Source of the DNA: Anaeramoeba ignava
Lineage: Eukaryota > Metamonada > Anaeramoebidae
Direction of reading: 5' to 3'
Length of the DNA: 64,000 nt
NCBI GenBank assembly: GCA_028826165.1
Contig: JAPDFW010000117.1
Location: forward strand, 112,487 to 176,486
In this document: positions 42,170-53,900 of the stretch, in pieces
Numbering within the stretch: position 1 is the first letter of the stretch
Layout of the letters: the number at the start of each line of letters is the position of its first letter
Position numbers and translations under genes: made by a program
The notes under the pieces: generated by a model
What the model saw: only the letters and a program-made list of their open reading frames with translations
The model's database searches: none
Told to the model about the DNA's origin: nothing

Positions 42170-44362
42170 TCAATTGGCATAATTATCAAGATAATATTCA
42201 TAACAAAACAAGCAAGTAAAGAAATGTTCCAAAGCAGCACTTGAGACACAAATATGCCAAATCTGATGAGAACTTCCAAATATATTAAAACGACCTTTTT
42301 TCGACCATCTTTCTGGGAACTTAAGAGTATAAAAAGCGACACCAATCAAGTATAAAGAACCCATAATAACAAGTCTAATACAAAACTCAATAAAGAACGA
42401 TTTAGGAACAAGCCAATAAGAATGAATCAATGGGGCAACTCCAATCAAACCCATAATGGAAAACAATAGAGCAGAAGTTTTTTTTCTTGTTTCCAAAAAA
42501 CCGTTGAAAAAAAATATAACAATTAACATAAAAGATCCAAAAACGGAAATTATTATCAAATATAAATTGCGATAATTTGTAAATTGATAAAGAGCAAAAT
42601 AAAGCAAAGGTATAAATGAGCAAACAATAAGAAGCACAATTCCCAAAAGATCAAATTTCAGGAATAAACTCAATATTTTGTTTGAATGACATTCATAAAT
42701 GTGATAAACTGTTGATGCTATAAAACATGATAATGCTCCAAATGGATATGTTGCAAATATCCATTTATCCATTGCTGTTGATTTTTTGATTTTGTCTTTT
42801 GTGTAAACGTAAATGATTAATCCAAAAACGATGAATATTGGAATAAATGTTGTCCATATATTTAATGTCTATTTTCAAAATGAATTTTAATTTTATAAAT
42901 AAATTTTAATTTTAATTTTAATTTTAATTTTATAAATAAATTTTAATTTTAATTTTGATTTTAATTTTAATTTTAATTTTAATTATAATTTTAATTTTAA
43001 TTTTAATTTTAATTTTATAAATAAATTTTAATTTTAATTTTAATTTTAATTTTAATTTTAATTTTAATTTTAATTTTAATTTTAATTTTAATTTTAATTT
43101 TAATTTTAATTTTTAATTTTAATTTTAATTTTAATTTTAATTTTAATTTTAATTTTAATTTTAATTTTAATTTTGATTTTAATTTTAATTTTAATTTAAA
43201 TTTTAATTTTAATTTTAATTTTTAATTTTAATTTTATAAATAAATTTTTAATTTTAATTTTAATTTTAATTTTAATTTTAATTTTAATTTTAATTTTAAA
43301 TTTAATTTTAATTTTAATTTGAATTTTTAATTTTAATTATAATTTTAATTTTAATTTTAATTTAATTTTAATTTAATTTTAATTTTTATTTTAATTTTAA
43401 TTTTAATTTTAATTTTAATTTTGGTTTTAATTATAATTTTATTTTTAATTTTAATTTTAAATTTAATTTTAATTTTAATTTTAATTTTAATTTTAATTTT
43501 AATTTTAATTTTATAAATAAATTTTAATTTTAATTTTGATTTTTAATTTTGATTTTTGATTTTGATTTTTATTTTAATTTTATAAATGAATTTTAATTTT
43601 AATTTTAATTTTAATTTTAAATTTTAATTTTAATTTTAATTTTAAATTTTAATTTTAATTTTAATTTTAATTTTGAATTTTAATTTTAATTTTAATTTTA
43701 ATTTTATAAATGAATTTTAATTTTAATTTTTATTTTAATTTTAATTTTAATTTTTATTTTAATTTTAATTTTAATTTTATAAATGAATTTTAATTTTAAT
43801 TTTTATTTTAATTTTAATTTTAATTTATATTTTTAATTTTAATTTGAATTTTAATTTTATAAATGAATTTTAATTTTATAAATGAATTTTAAATAAATAA
43901 AAAAAAACAAACTTCATTATGAAGCTTAAAAATGCTTCGAGTGCATTTCCAAAAAGAATAGTTATTTCTATAACCATGTTTAAGAAAAGGATTATCACGT
44001 CTAAGTTCATGAATTTCTTCAAGTGAAAAAAGTTGAAATTCATTTAATTTTGATTTTTTATCTTCAAAATTGATAAATTCAAATTCAAGTTCACTTTCAT
44101 AATCTTCTTTAAATTCTGTATCTTTTTCAGTTGTTTTTTCAGTTGTTTTTTCAGTTGTTTTTTCAGTTGTTTTTTCAGTTGTTACTTCAACTATTTGGTC
44201 AGAATTTGTTTTGATTTCAATTGTTTTTTCTGAATCAGTTTCTTTTGTTTCATTTATTTTTTCTGAATCAGTTTCTGTTAAATCACTTATTTTTTCTGAA
44301 TCAGTTTCTGTTATTTCAACCAATTTTTCTGAATCAGTATCTATTATTTGACTCATTTGCAT
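42170..44362 (-). CDS. PAQR-family seven-transmembrane protein, two exons
   Basis: Exons 44362-43913 and 42868-42170 join in phase 0 and give 382 residues. The join makes CTRSIFKLHNE|TLNIWTTFIPIF, the family block that leads into the first membrane helix. Other PAQR marks are STVYHIYECHS with the helix-2 histidine, FDLLGIVLL, PERWSKKGRFNIFGSSHQIW and HICVSSAALEH with the helix-7 histidines. These are the three zinc-binding histidines of adiponectin-receptor and haemolysin-III relatives, which have ceramidase-like hydrolase activity. The N-terminal 110 residues are soluble and acidic, with repeats of TDSEK and TTEKTTEK. Ligand or lipid substrate is unknown. Residue 1 or 3 could be the start. 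Confidence 0.88.
42885..43890 (-). repeat. Intronic TTTTAA repeat in the PAQR gene
   Basis: About 1 kb of ATTTTA hexamers, interrupted several times by TATAAATAAATT or TATAAATGAATT, fills the single PAQR intron (43912-42869). Confidence 0.9.
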
Positions 44363-44570
44363 TTTTGTTTATTATATTTTTTTTTGGTTTATTCAATTTA
44401 AAAAATTGTTTTTTTTTTGTTATTTCAAAAAAATTAAAAAAAAAATGAAAAAATAAAAATTAAAAAAAAAATAAAAAAAATTAAAGAAAATAAAAATAAC
44501 TAAATTTTTGTTCTTTTAATTATTTTAATTATTTTAATTATTTTAATTATTTTAAAAAAGAAAAAACAAT

Positions 44571-45960
44571 TTATTCGAATCCAAAAAATCCTAAAATTGC
44601 TATTAAAATAAAACCTATTGGTTTAAAATAGTTTTTTTCATTTGCTAAAAGTGATAATGAACCAATTTTTGGAATATAACCCCAAATAACCCCATGAATA
44701 TGTTCTTGTTCAAGGAAATATTGTCCATTTTTATGATCATAAAGGCTTTGATCTGGATATTTATTGAAATCTCCTTTTGTTAATATTTTTTCTTTTCCAT
44801 TCGCACTTTTAATTTGATTTTTTAATTGATTTTGATTTAAATTTATATTTTGATTTTAATTTTAATTTATATTTTGATTTTTATTTTGAATTTTAATTTT
44901 GATTTATATTTTGATTTATATTTTGATTTTAATTTTGATTTTGATTTAGATTTATATTTTGATTTTGATTTTAATTTTAATTTTAATTTATATTTTGATT
45001 TTGATTTTGATTTTGATTTTGATTTTAATTTTAATTTATATTTATATTTTAATTTATATTTTGATTTTGATTTTGATTTAGATTTAGATTTTGATTTATA
45101 TTTTAATTTTGATTTTGATTTTAATTTTAATTTTGATTTTGATTTATATTTTGATTTAGATTTATATTTAAATTTATATTTTGATTTAGATTTAGATTTT
45201 GATTTATATTTATATTTTAATTTAGATTTTAATTTTGATTTTGATTTTAATTTTGATTTAAATTTATATTTTAATTTATATTTTGATTTAGATTTATATT
45301 TTAATTTATATTTTGATTTTAATTTTGATTTATATTTTGATATATATTTTGATTTTGATTTAGATTTATATTTTTGATTTTAATTTTAATTTATATTTTA
45401 ATTTATATTTTGATTTTTAAATTGATTTATATTTTGATTTTAATTTATATTTTAATTTAGATTTTAATTTTGATTTTGATTTATATTTTGATTTTAATTT
45501 TAATTTTGATTTAAATTTAAATTTATATTTTAATTTATATTTTGATTTTAATTTTATTTTTAATTTTAATTTTGATTTTAATTTAAATTTTGATTTTAAT
45601 TTTGATATAAAAATGAAAAAAGAAGAAAAAATACTCAGTAAAAACACTAATAATACGATGAACAACGGGAATATTTTGTTGTGTAGTTTTAAAAACAACG
45701 ATTTGACCAGATTTATAATGATGATTTCTATTAGAAATAAAAAGAATATCACCTCTAGAAAAACCAGGTTCCATACTTCCACTCATAACAACTACAACTG
45801 GTCCTTCTGTTTGCATTAAAAGCTTTAAAAGTTCCCATACAAATAATCCCATTGCAAATACTAATCCTACTTCAGTAAATTTCATTATACTTCGTGCTAT
45901 ACTTGTGTTTTCAATCCCAAAAAACGTTAATATTTTCTGGTTAATTTTTTTCATTTTCAT
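44571..45960 (-). CDS. SEC11: Signal peptidase catalytic subunit SEC11, two exons
   Basis: Exons 45960-45635 and 44805-44571 give 186 residues, the normal SEC11 size. The protein cleaves signal peptides in the ER as the Ser/His catalytic subunit of the signal peptidase complex. A single N-terminal membrane helix (about 27-48) precedes VVVVMSGSMEPGFSRGDILF with the catalytic Ser at about 62. GQIVVFKT and PVVHRIISVF follow, with the catalytic His at about 101. The splice joins VFTD|ANGKEKILTKGDFN, matching the conserved LTKGD block with its Asp. The end is YFLEQEHIHGVIWGYIPKIG plus a hydrophobic C-terminal segment. The intron (45634-44806) is about 830 nt of repeat. Confidence 0.92.
44825..45610 (-). 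repeat. Intronic GATTTATATTTT repeat in SEC11
   Basis: TTTTGA, TTTATA and TTTAGA hexamers fill the SEC11 intron. A plus-strand open frame of Phe/Asp/Leu/Tyr repeats crosses 44850-45377, but splicing of SEC11 explains the region. Confidence 0.9.
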
Positions 45961-46068
45961 TTTTATTTTTTTATTTTTTATTTATTTAAGAAAAAAATTA
46001 AAAAATGATTTTTTTTCATTTTTTTTTCCTTTTTTTCTTTATTTTTTTTCTTTATTTTTATTTGGAAA

Positions 46069-49000
46069 ATGACTAATTTAAATTCACTTGGTAAAAAAAC
46101 CAAACAAACATTTTCTTTTTCCTTCATTTTTATTAATTCTAGTGCAAATTCACAAAGAAATCCACAAAGAAATCCATAAAGAAATTTACAAAGAAATTCA
46201 CAAAGAAATGCAAATTAAAATCCAAATCCAAATACAAATACAAATACAAATACAAATACAAATACAAATACAAATCCAAATACAAATACAAATCCAATTC
46301 CAATTCCAAATTAAAATACAATTCCAAATTAAAATCCAAATCCAAATCCAAATCCAAATCCAAATCCAAATCCAAATCCAAATCCAAATCCAAAATTAAA
46401 ATACAAATACAAATCCAAATACAAATACAAATACAAATCCAAATACAAATACAAATCCAAATCCAAATCCAAATCCAAATTAAAATACAAATACAAATCC
46501 AAATCCAAATCCAAATCCAATTCCAAATCCAAATTAAAATACAATTCCAAATTAAAATCCAAATCCAAATCCAAATACAATTCCAAATTAAAATCCAAAT
46601 ACAAATATAAATATCCAAATTAAAATCCAAATCCAAATCCAAATCCAAATCCAAATTAAAATCCAATTCCAAATTAAAATACAAATCCAAATACAAATCC
46701 AATTCCAAATTAAAATCCAATTCCAAATTAAAATACAAATCCAAATACAAATACAAATCCAAATCCAAATCCAAATACAAATACAAATACAAATCCAAAT
46801 TAAAATACAAATCCAAATACAAATACAAATACAAATCCAAATCCAAATCCAAATCCAAATACAAATACAAATCCAAATCCAATTCTAAATACAAATACAA
46901 ATACAAATACAAATACAAATCCAAATCCAAATCCAAATCCAAATACAAATCCAAATCCAAATCCAAATACAAATCCAAATCCAAATCCAAATCCAAATCC
47001 AAATCCAAATACAAATACAAATACAAATACAAATATAAATATAAATACAAATATAAATACAAATCCAAATCCAAATACAAATACAAATATAAATACAAAT
47101 TCAAATACAAATCCAAATACAAATACAAATACAAATACAAATACAAATACAAATACAAATACAAATACAAATACAAATACAAATACAAATACAAATACAA
47201 ATACAAATACAAATACAAATACAAATACAAATACAAATACAAATACAAATACAAATACAAATACAAATACAAATACAAATACAAATACAAATACAAATAC
47301 AAATACAAATACAAATACAAATACAAATACAAATACAAATACAAATACAAATACAAATATAAATACAAATACAAATATAAATCCAAATCCAAATCCAAAT
47401 ACAAATCCAAATACAAATCCAAATACAAATCCAAATCCAAATCCAAATCCAATTCAAATACAAATACAAATACAAATACAAATACAATTTAAATTCAAAT
47501 TCAAATTCAAATACAAATCCAAATTAAAATACAAATACAAATCCAATTCCAAATCCAAATCCAAATCCAAATCCAAATCCAAATACAAATACAAATACAA
47601 ATCCAAATACAAATACAAATCCAAATCCAAATCCAAATCCAAATACAAATACAAATACAAATACAAATACAAATACAAATACAAATACAAATCCAAATAC
47701 AAATACAAATACAAATACAAATACAAATACAAATATAAATACAAATACAAATACAAATACAAATACAAATACAAATACAAATTAAAATACAAATTAAAAT
47801 CCAATTCAAATTCAAATCTAAATCTAAACCTAAATTCAAATCCAAATTCAAATTAAAATTTATTTTGAAAATGAAAATTAAAATTTATTTTGAAAATTAA
47901 AATTCATTTTGAAAATTAAAATTCATTTTGAAAATTAAAATTCATTTTGAAAATTAAAATTCATTTTGAAAATTAAAATTCATTTTGAAAATTAAAATTT
48001 ATTTTGAAAATTAAAATTTATAAAAAAAAAGATAAAAAAACAAAATTGAATTTGCTAAGAAGTGAATACAAAAAACTCGCAAAAATCTTCAAAGAATACC
48101 AAGAAAAACAAAAAACAGATCTTCAAACTATTCAATCTATAAAAGAAGAAAATCAACACTTATCAAATCTCATAGAAGAAAAAACAGAATTCATTTCTAA
48201 ACAAAAAAATATTCTTTCGGAAAAAAAACTTAAATTGGAAAAAATTCAACAAAAAACTGAAGAAACTAAAAAAGAACTAGAAGAATTCTCAGAAAAACAT
48301 GATAAACTGAAAAAAGAATTGGAAAACTTTAATATTAAAACTCAAAATTTGAAAATTTTAGAACAAGATCGAGATAGTTTGAAAGAACAACAAGAAGAAA
48401 TGATGAAAGAATTAGAAACAAAAGAAGCTGAAAAATTACGCGTAGATATTTTATTTTATTTTATTTTATTATAAATTTTCCAAAATACAAGACATTTAGA
48501 AAAAATTTTAACAAAAATTCCCAAAAACAAAATAAAACAAAATTTCTAGTTAATGGAAGAAATTGAAAAAATCCAAAAAGAACTCGATGATTCAAATTTA
48601 AAAATTGCTGATATTGATAAAAAAATCAAAACTACAGTCGAATTAAGAACTGAAGCCCAAAAAAAAGAAGATAAAAAAGTTCGAGACATCTTCAAACTTC
48701 CTTCAACAGAATTTTTTTATAACAGTAAAAAATTCTTTATTAAAAATTAAAATTAAAATTCAAATAATTCTCTTGGAAATTAGGTTATTTTTGTTGGAAA
48801 GCTTTATCAAACGGAACACTTTATTTAACAACAAGTTATATCGGTTTCAAACCAAGACTTTTGAAAAAACCTTTTGCTTTTCCAATTAGAGATATTGTTC
48901 AAATTGAAAAAAAGAAAAATGTTACAAATATTGACAACTCAATTGAAATTACAAGAAAATCAAAAAAAGAAGTAAAAAATTTAAATTCAAAATAAAAATT

Positions 49001-49145
49001 GATTTTTGGATTTTTATTTTCTTTTTTTTTTTAGACAATCTTTTTCGCTTCTTTTCTTGTTGGAAAAAGAGATCGATGTGTTACAGACATAATTTCACAA
49101 GCAAAAAAATTGGATCATGAAATTATTGTTAAAGAAATCAAATGA
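46069..49145 (+). CDS. Coiled-coil plus GRAM-domain protein, five exons
   Basis: Exons 46069-46090, 48032-48441, 48550-48724, 48784-48971 and 49035-49145 join in phase, giving 301 residues. The first exon encodes only MTNLNSL plus one base and is separated by a 1.94-kb repeat intron. Residues 8 to about 190 form a long Lys/Glu-rich coiled coil. A GRAM domain fills the rest: FKLPSTEFFYNSYFCWKALS, NGTLYLTTSYIGFKPRL, FAFPIRDIVQIEKKKNV and TIFFASFLVGKRDRC. GRAM folds are PH-like lipid or membrane-contact modules found in TBC1D, myotubularin and NCOA7-type proteins. This compact coiled-coil/GRAM layout does not point to a single named family, so membrane tethering is only an inference. Confidence 0.82.
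46211..47866 (+). repeat. 1.65-kb hexamer array CAAATA/CAAATC with no G on the plus strand
   Basis: Intron 1 of the GRAM-domain gene. It is built from CAAATA, CAAATC, AAATTA and TTCCAA units, with a nearly perfect CAAATA stretch at about 47107-47365. By eye the plus strand contains no G between 46211 and 47866. Minus-strand frames over 400 codons long (Tyr-Leu, Asp-Leu, Cys-Ile repeats) cross it in several phases and are not genes. Confidence 0.92.
47861..48015 (+). repeat. AAAATTCATTTTGAAAATT array
   Basis: About eight copies of an 18-bp unit containing ATTTTGAAAATTAAAATTCA lie at the 3' end of the same intron, just before the acceptor at 48031. Confidence 0.85.
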
Positions 49146-49184
49146 TGAAGAAAAAAAAAATATTTTTTTTTTTAATTTTATTAT

Positions 49185-50867
49185 CTATCTAATTTCAATA
49201 AAGAAAATTCCTCTTCGATTTTCATTTTTTAAATAGTTTAATTCTTCTTGTTCATTTTGATTTGATTTTTGGAAATTATAACGAACTTGATCTCGATTTG
49301 CTAAGAAAATAATCAATGAATTTTTTGGAATTATTGAGAAAATATTTTTCAAATGTCGATCTAAATTAACTAAAGGAATTGTTTTTTTTTCAAAATTATT
49401 TTCAGTTTCTGTTTCTGAATCAATCAAAATATGATCAAATTCATGAGCGGAATTAAGAACTTGATCGCAAACTAAAAAAGTCAAAGGAGTTGAATTTGGC
49501 AAAGTTTTCTCTTCTTTTTTCTGATTATTTTTTGGTTCATTTGCTTTTTTTAAATCAACTTGTAAAAATAAATTGGAAATTTTTGCGATTTGATCTTCAT
49601 CAGAATTTGTCAAAAACATTTGCTTGTTGAAATGAGTGAAAAATTCAACAACTTGGGTCAAATGACTAGGAATAACAAAGTTCATCGGTTTATTTGTCCC
49701 GAATTTGAAGGAAACAATATTATCAAGAAAAAGATCAAGTTTTTTATCATCAAATTGCTGTTTTCCAAATGAAATTCCTTTCATCAATTTCAACTTCAAA
49801 AGCTTGAGCGAAGTAACACAATCAACCACACTATCATGTCCTTTCGCATTGTTTTGGATCTCGTGAAAAAGCAGTTTTGAAGAGAGCCATTTCAAAGCAG
49901 GCTTATTTTCTGGATTTTGAAAATTGGAATAAATCAACGAAGTATCGATAATTTTTGGATGAATCACTTTGAGGCTAATGAGATCGTTATTCAGGGAGTG
50001 GCCAACTATAATTGTTTCTCTTGGCACCATTTGGATAAATTCCTGCTGGACTTCTGCCAGCTTCTTTCGTGCTTTTGACAAGATTTCTCTTGTTATTCCT
50101 GAGTATTTTGTTTTGTAATCAATAACCGGATTTTCTGGCAAAACAAGTTCATCATAAATAACTTGATACAGCAAATCCACAATTGTGATCCTTGTCAATT
50201 CCATCCCTTCTTTTGTTTGGCACATTTCGCAATCCAAAGCTAAAATTTCCCGATTTTTCTCAATCTTGTTTTGCTTATCCAAATGTACCAGATCTGCAAC
50301 TGGTTTTGTTCTTAAAAATTCAGGGTTTTTCTCCTCATTTGGATACCCGTTTGTCGCAAGCTGCTCCTCGGAAAGAAGTAGCTGATCAACCTCAATCAAA
50401 GGCTTCTCCTCTTCAATCATTTTTTCAAGAAGCAAAAATTTTTGTTCTCTTTTTTTCTTTCTTGTCTTTCTTCGTTTTCTTTTAATTGTTTCCTTTTTGC
50501 CGGCAATCGGTTGACCCGAATTAGGGACATTGAACAATCTCAAGAAATATGAAAAATGTGAAGAAAATTCTACATTTCTTGTGATCGGAATTGTTTGAAG
50601 AAATTCACTGTGCAAGATCTCGTGTTTGAGTTGTGGAAGAAAAACTTGATATTGATCATAAATTTGATAATCCAATCCAGGACAATATATAAATATTATT
50701 TGCTTGATTAATTCTGCATTTGCAATTTGGATCCATTTCGGCTCGTTTTTCTCAAAGGAAAGTAAATAGTGAAATAATTTTCGTGTTTCTCGAATGTTTA
50801 ATATGTTGTGAAAAATTTGATTTGATTGAATTGAAATTTTTATTTTTTCTGTTTGATTTGAATCCAT
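49185..50867 (-). CDS. REXO-type DEDDh RNA exonuclease, 560 aa
   Basis: A single intact frame starting MDSNQTEKIKISIQSNQIF. The REXO1/REXO5 lead-in LLSEEQLATNGYPNEEKNP precedes the nuclease domain. Exo I is ILALDCEMCQTKEGMELTRI (catalytic Asp and Glu), Exo II is ETIIVGHSLNNDLISLKV (Asp), and Exo III is KGHDSVVDCVTSLKLLK (His and Asp). All DEDDh residues are present. Relatives trim 5S rRNA, 7S RNA, snoRNA and tRNA 3' ends in the nucleus. A basic stretch KRKRRKTRKKKREQK at about 127-141 could be a nuclear signal. The C-terminal 180 residues are not recognised. It has no intron or low-complexity tract and is less AT-rich than its neighbours. Confidence 0.87.
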   Translation of the reverse strand: MDSNQTEKIKISIQSNQIFHNILNIRETRKLFHYLLSFEKNEPKWIQIANAELIKQIIFIYCPGLDYQIYDQYQVFLPQLKHEILHSEFLQTIPITRNVEFSSHFSYFLRLFNVPNSGQPIAGKKETIKRKRRKTRKKKREQKFLLLEKMIEEEKPLIEVDQLLLSEEQLATNGYPNEEKNPEFLRTKPVADLVHLDKQNKIEKNREILALDCEMCQTKEGMELTRITIVDLLYQVIYDELVLPENPVIDYKTKYSGITREILSKARKKLAEVQQEFIQMVPRETIIVGHSLNNDLISLKVIHPKIIDTSLIYSNFQNPENKPALKWLSSKLLFHEIQNNAKGHDSVVDCVTSLKLLKLKLMKGISFGKQQFDDKKLDLFLDNIVSFKFGTNKPMNFVIPSHLTQVVEFFTHFNKQMFLTNSDEDQIAKISNLFLQVDLKKANEPKNNQKKEEKTLPNSTPLTFLVCDQVLNSAHEFDHILIDSETETENNFEKKTIPLVNLDRHLKNIFSIIPKNSLIIFLANRDQVRYNFQKSNQNEQEELNYLKNENRRGIFFIEIR

Positions 50868-50952
50868 TTTTGAAAAAATGAAAAATGAAAAATGAAAAAT
50901 GAAAAAATGAAAAAATGAAAAATGAAAAAATGAAAAAATGAAAAAAATTGAA
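50868..50952 (-). promoter_or_regulatory. Tandem TTTTTCATTTTT array upstream of the exonuclease
   Basis: At least eight GAAAAATGAAAAAATG units on the plus strand form consecutive TCATTTTT boxes on the minus strand, ending immediately before the exonuclease ATG (50867). The region is also only 85 bp from the stop of the next gene. Core-promoter function is inferred from the recurrence of this element. Confidence 0.55.
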
Positions 50953-53900
50953 TTAATTTTTGTTTTGTAAATCTTCCAAAATTAAATCAATTATTGAATT
51001 TGAATTTAATTGATAATAATCTTTGAAATCAACGTATTCTTGAATATTCTCTTTACTTAATTTTGTTTCATCAAATTCATCATAATAAAGAAAATAAATT
51101 AATTGTTGAATTGTTTCAAATGATTTTCCTGAATAATCATGAACTTGATTTGATGAATCATTAACATTTAAAAACATTCCTTTAAATAAATAACTTCTTA
51201 TTGTTAATATTAATTTATGAACTTTAATTTCTTTTTCATTATCAAAAATAATTGTAAAATCTTTGGTTTCTTCTTGTTGATAAAATTTATGAAAATCTTT
51301 TAATATTCCTTTTATTCCTTCTTTTTCTTTAATCCAATTTGAATCAAATCCAATTTCTTTGAATAAATCATAAACCTTTTCTTTTTCTTTTTCTTTTTGA
51401 ATAAATTGATTATTAAATTTTTCAATAAATTTATCAAAATCAATAAATCCTGTATAAAGAAAATTTAATGAAAATTGAATAATTTCTTTTGATTTTTGTT
51501 GAGAAATATTGATAAATTGTTCAAAAATTGTTTTATTATTATCAAATCTAATTAATAAAATTTGTTTATTAACTTGAAATTTGAATCCATCACTACTTTG
51601 AATCTCAATATCTGTAAATTCATTTGATTTCAAAAATTTGTTTAAATCATCATTAAACGAATAAATTTTTGGAAATAAATCAATCATTTCTTGAGTAATT
51701 TGTTTTTGTTTCAATTCAGAAATATTCAAATCTCTCAATAACATAATTTTAATCTCATTTGGATATTTGTTTTGGAATGTAATATGTAAAGGTGTTTTAT
51801 TCCATTTGTTTTTTGAATTAATATCAGAACCTTTTTCAATTAATAATTTAATAATTTCTTTTGGATATTTATTTTCCAAAGCAAAATGTAAAGGTATTTC
51901 ATTTTCTTTATTTTTTGAATTAATATCAGATCCTTTTTCAATTAATAATTCAATAATTTCTTTTGTATTTTGGTATTTCAAAGCAATATATAAAGGTATT
52001 TCTTTTTGATTATTTTTTGAATTAATATCAGAACCTTTGGAAATTAATAATTCAATAATTTCTTTTGGATATTGGTTTCTCAAAGCAATATGTAAAGGTG
52101 TTTCTTTATACCAGTTGTTTTTTAAATTAAGATCAGAACCTTTAGGAATTAATAATTCAATAATTTCTTTTGGGTATTGGTATTTCAAAACAATATGTAA
52201 AGGTATTTCATTCCATTTGTTTTTTGAATTAATATCAGAACCTTTGGAAATCAATAATTCAATAATTTCTTTTGGATTTTTGTATCTCAAAGCAATATGT
52301 AAAGGTATTTCATTCCATTTGTTTTTTGAATTAATATCAGAACCTTTATCAATTAATAATTCAATAATTTCTTTTGGATATTTGTTTTTCAAAACAAAAT
52401 CTAAAGGTGTTTCATTTTCATTGTTTTTGAATTAATATCAGAACCTTTATCAATTAGCAATTCAATAATTTCTTTTGGATTGTTGTTTTTCAAAGCAAAA
52501 TGTAAAAGTGTTTCATTTTCATCATTTTTTGAATTAATATCAGAACCTTTTTCAATTAGTAATTCAATAATTTCTTTTGAATATTTGTTTTTCAAAGCAA
52601 AATGTAAAAGTGTTTCATTTTCATCATTTTTTGATTTCATATCAGAACCTTTGGGAATTAATAATTCAATAATTTCTTTTGAATATTTGTTTTTCAAAGC
52701 AATATCTAAAGGTGTTTCATTTTCATTATTTTTTGAATTAATATCAGAACCTTTTTCAATTAATAATTCAATAATTTCTTTTGCATATTCATTTCTCAAA
52801 GCAATATGTAAAGGTATTTCATTTAGATTATTTTTTGAATTAATATCAGAACCTTTGGAAATCAATAATTCAATAATTTCTTTTGGATTTTTATATCTCA
52901 AGGCAATATATAAAGGTATTCCATTTTGATAGTTTTTTGAATTAAGATCAGAACCTTTTTCAATTAGTAATTCAATAATTTCTTTTGCATATTTTCTTTC
53001 CAAAGCAATATGTAAAGGTATTTCATTTAGATCATTTTTTGAATTAAGATCAGAACCTTTATTAATTAATAATTCAATAATTTCTTTTGGATATTGGTTT
53101 CTCAAAGCAATATATAAAGATATTTCATTCCATTTGGTTTTTGAATTAATATTAGAACCTTTATCAATTAATGATTTAATAATTTCATTTGGATATTTAT
53201 TTCTCAAAGCAAAATGTAAAGGTATTTCATTTTCATTGTTTTTTGAATTAATATCAGAACCTTTTTCAATTAATAATTTAATAATTTCTTTTGGATATTC
53301 ATTTCTCAAAGCAATATGTAAAGGTATTTCATTCCATTTGTTTTTTGAATTAATATCAGAACCTTTTTCAATTAATAATTCAATAATTTCTTTTGGATAT
53401 TTATTTCTCAAAGCAAAATGTAAAGGTATTTCATTTTCATTGTTTTTTGAATTAATATCATAATCTTTGGAAATGAATAATTCAATAATTTCATTTGGAT
53501 ATTTGTTTTTCAAAGCAAAATGTAAAGATATTTCATTTTCATTATTGTTTGAATTAATATCAGAACCTTTTGAAATTAATAATTCAATAATTTCTTTTGG
53601 ATATTTATTTTTCAAAGCAATATCTAAAGGTATTTCATTTTCATTGTTTTTTGAATTGACATTAGAACCTTTTTCAATTAGTAATTCAATAATTTCATTT
53701 GGATATTTATATTTCAAAGCAATATGTAAAGGTATTTCATTTTCATTGTTTTTTGAATTAATATCAGAACATTTGGAAATTAATAATTCAATGATTTCTT
53801 TTGGATATTCATTTCTCAAAGCAATATTTAAAGATATTTCATTTTCATTGTTTTTTAAATTAATATCAGAACCTTTGGAAATTAATAATTCAATAATTTC

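Noticed and set aside
44850-45377. Plus-strand Phe/Asp/Leu/Tyr repeat frame of 175 codons
   Set aside because: It lies inside the SEC11 intron. Joining the flanking exons rebuilds a canonical SEC11, so this frame is only periodic sequence.
46139-47804. Minus-strand open frames of over 400 codons rich in Tyr-Leu, Asp-Leu and Cys-Ile
   Set aside because: They are read-through of CAAATA/CAAATC hexamers that avoid stops in several phases. The region is explained as an intron of the coiled-coil GRAM gene.
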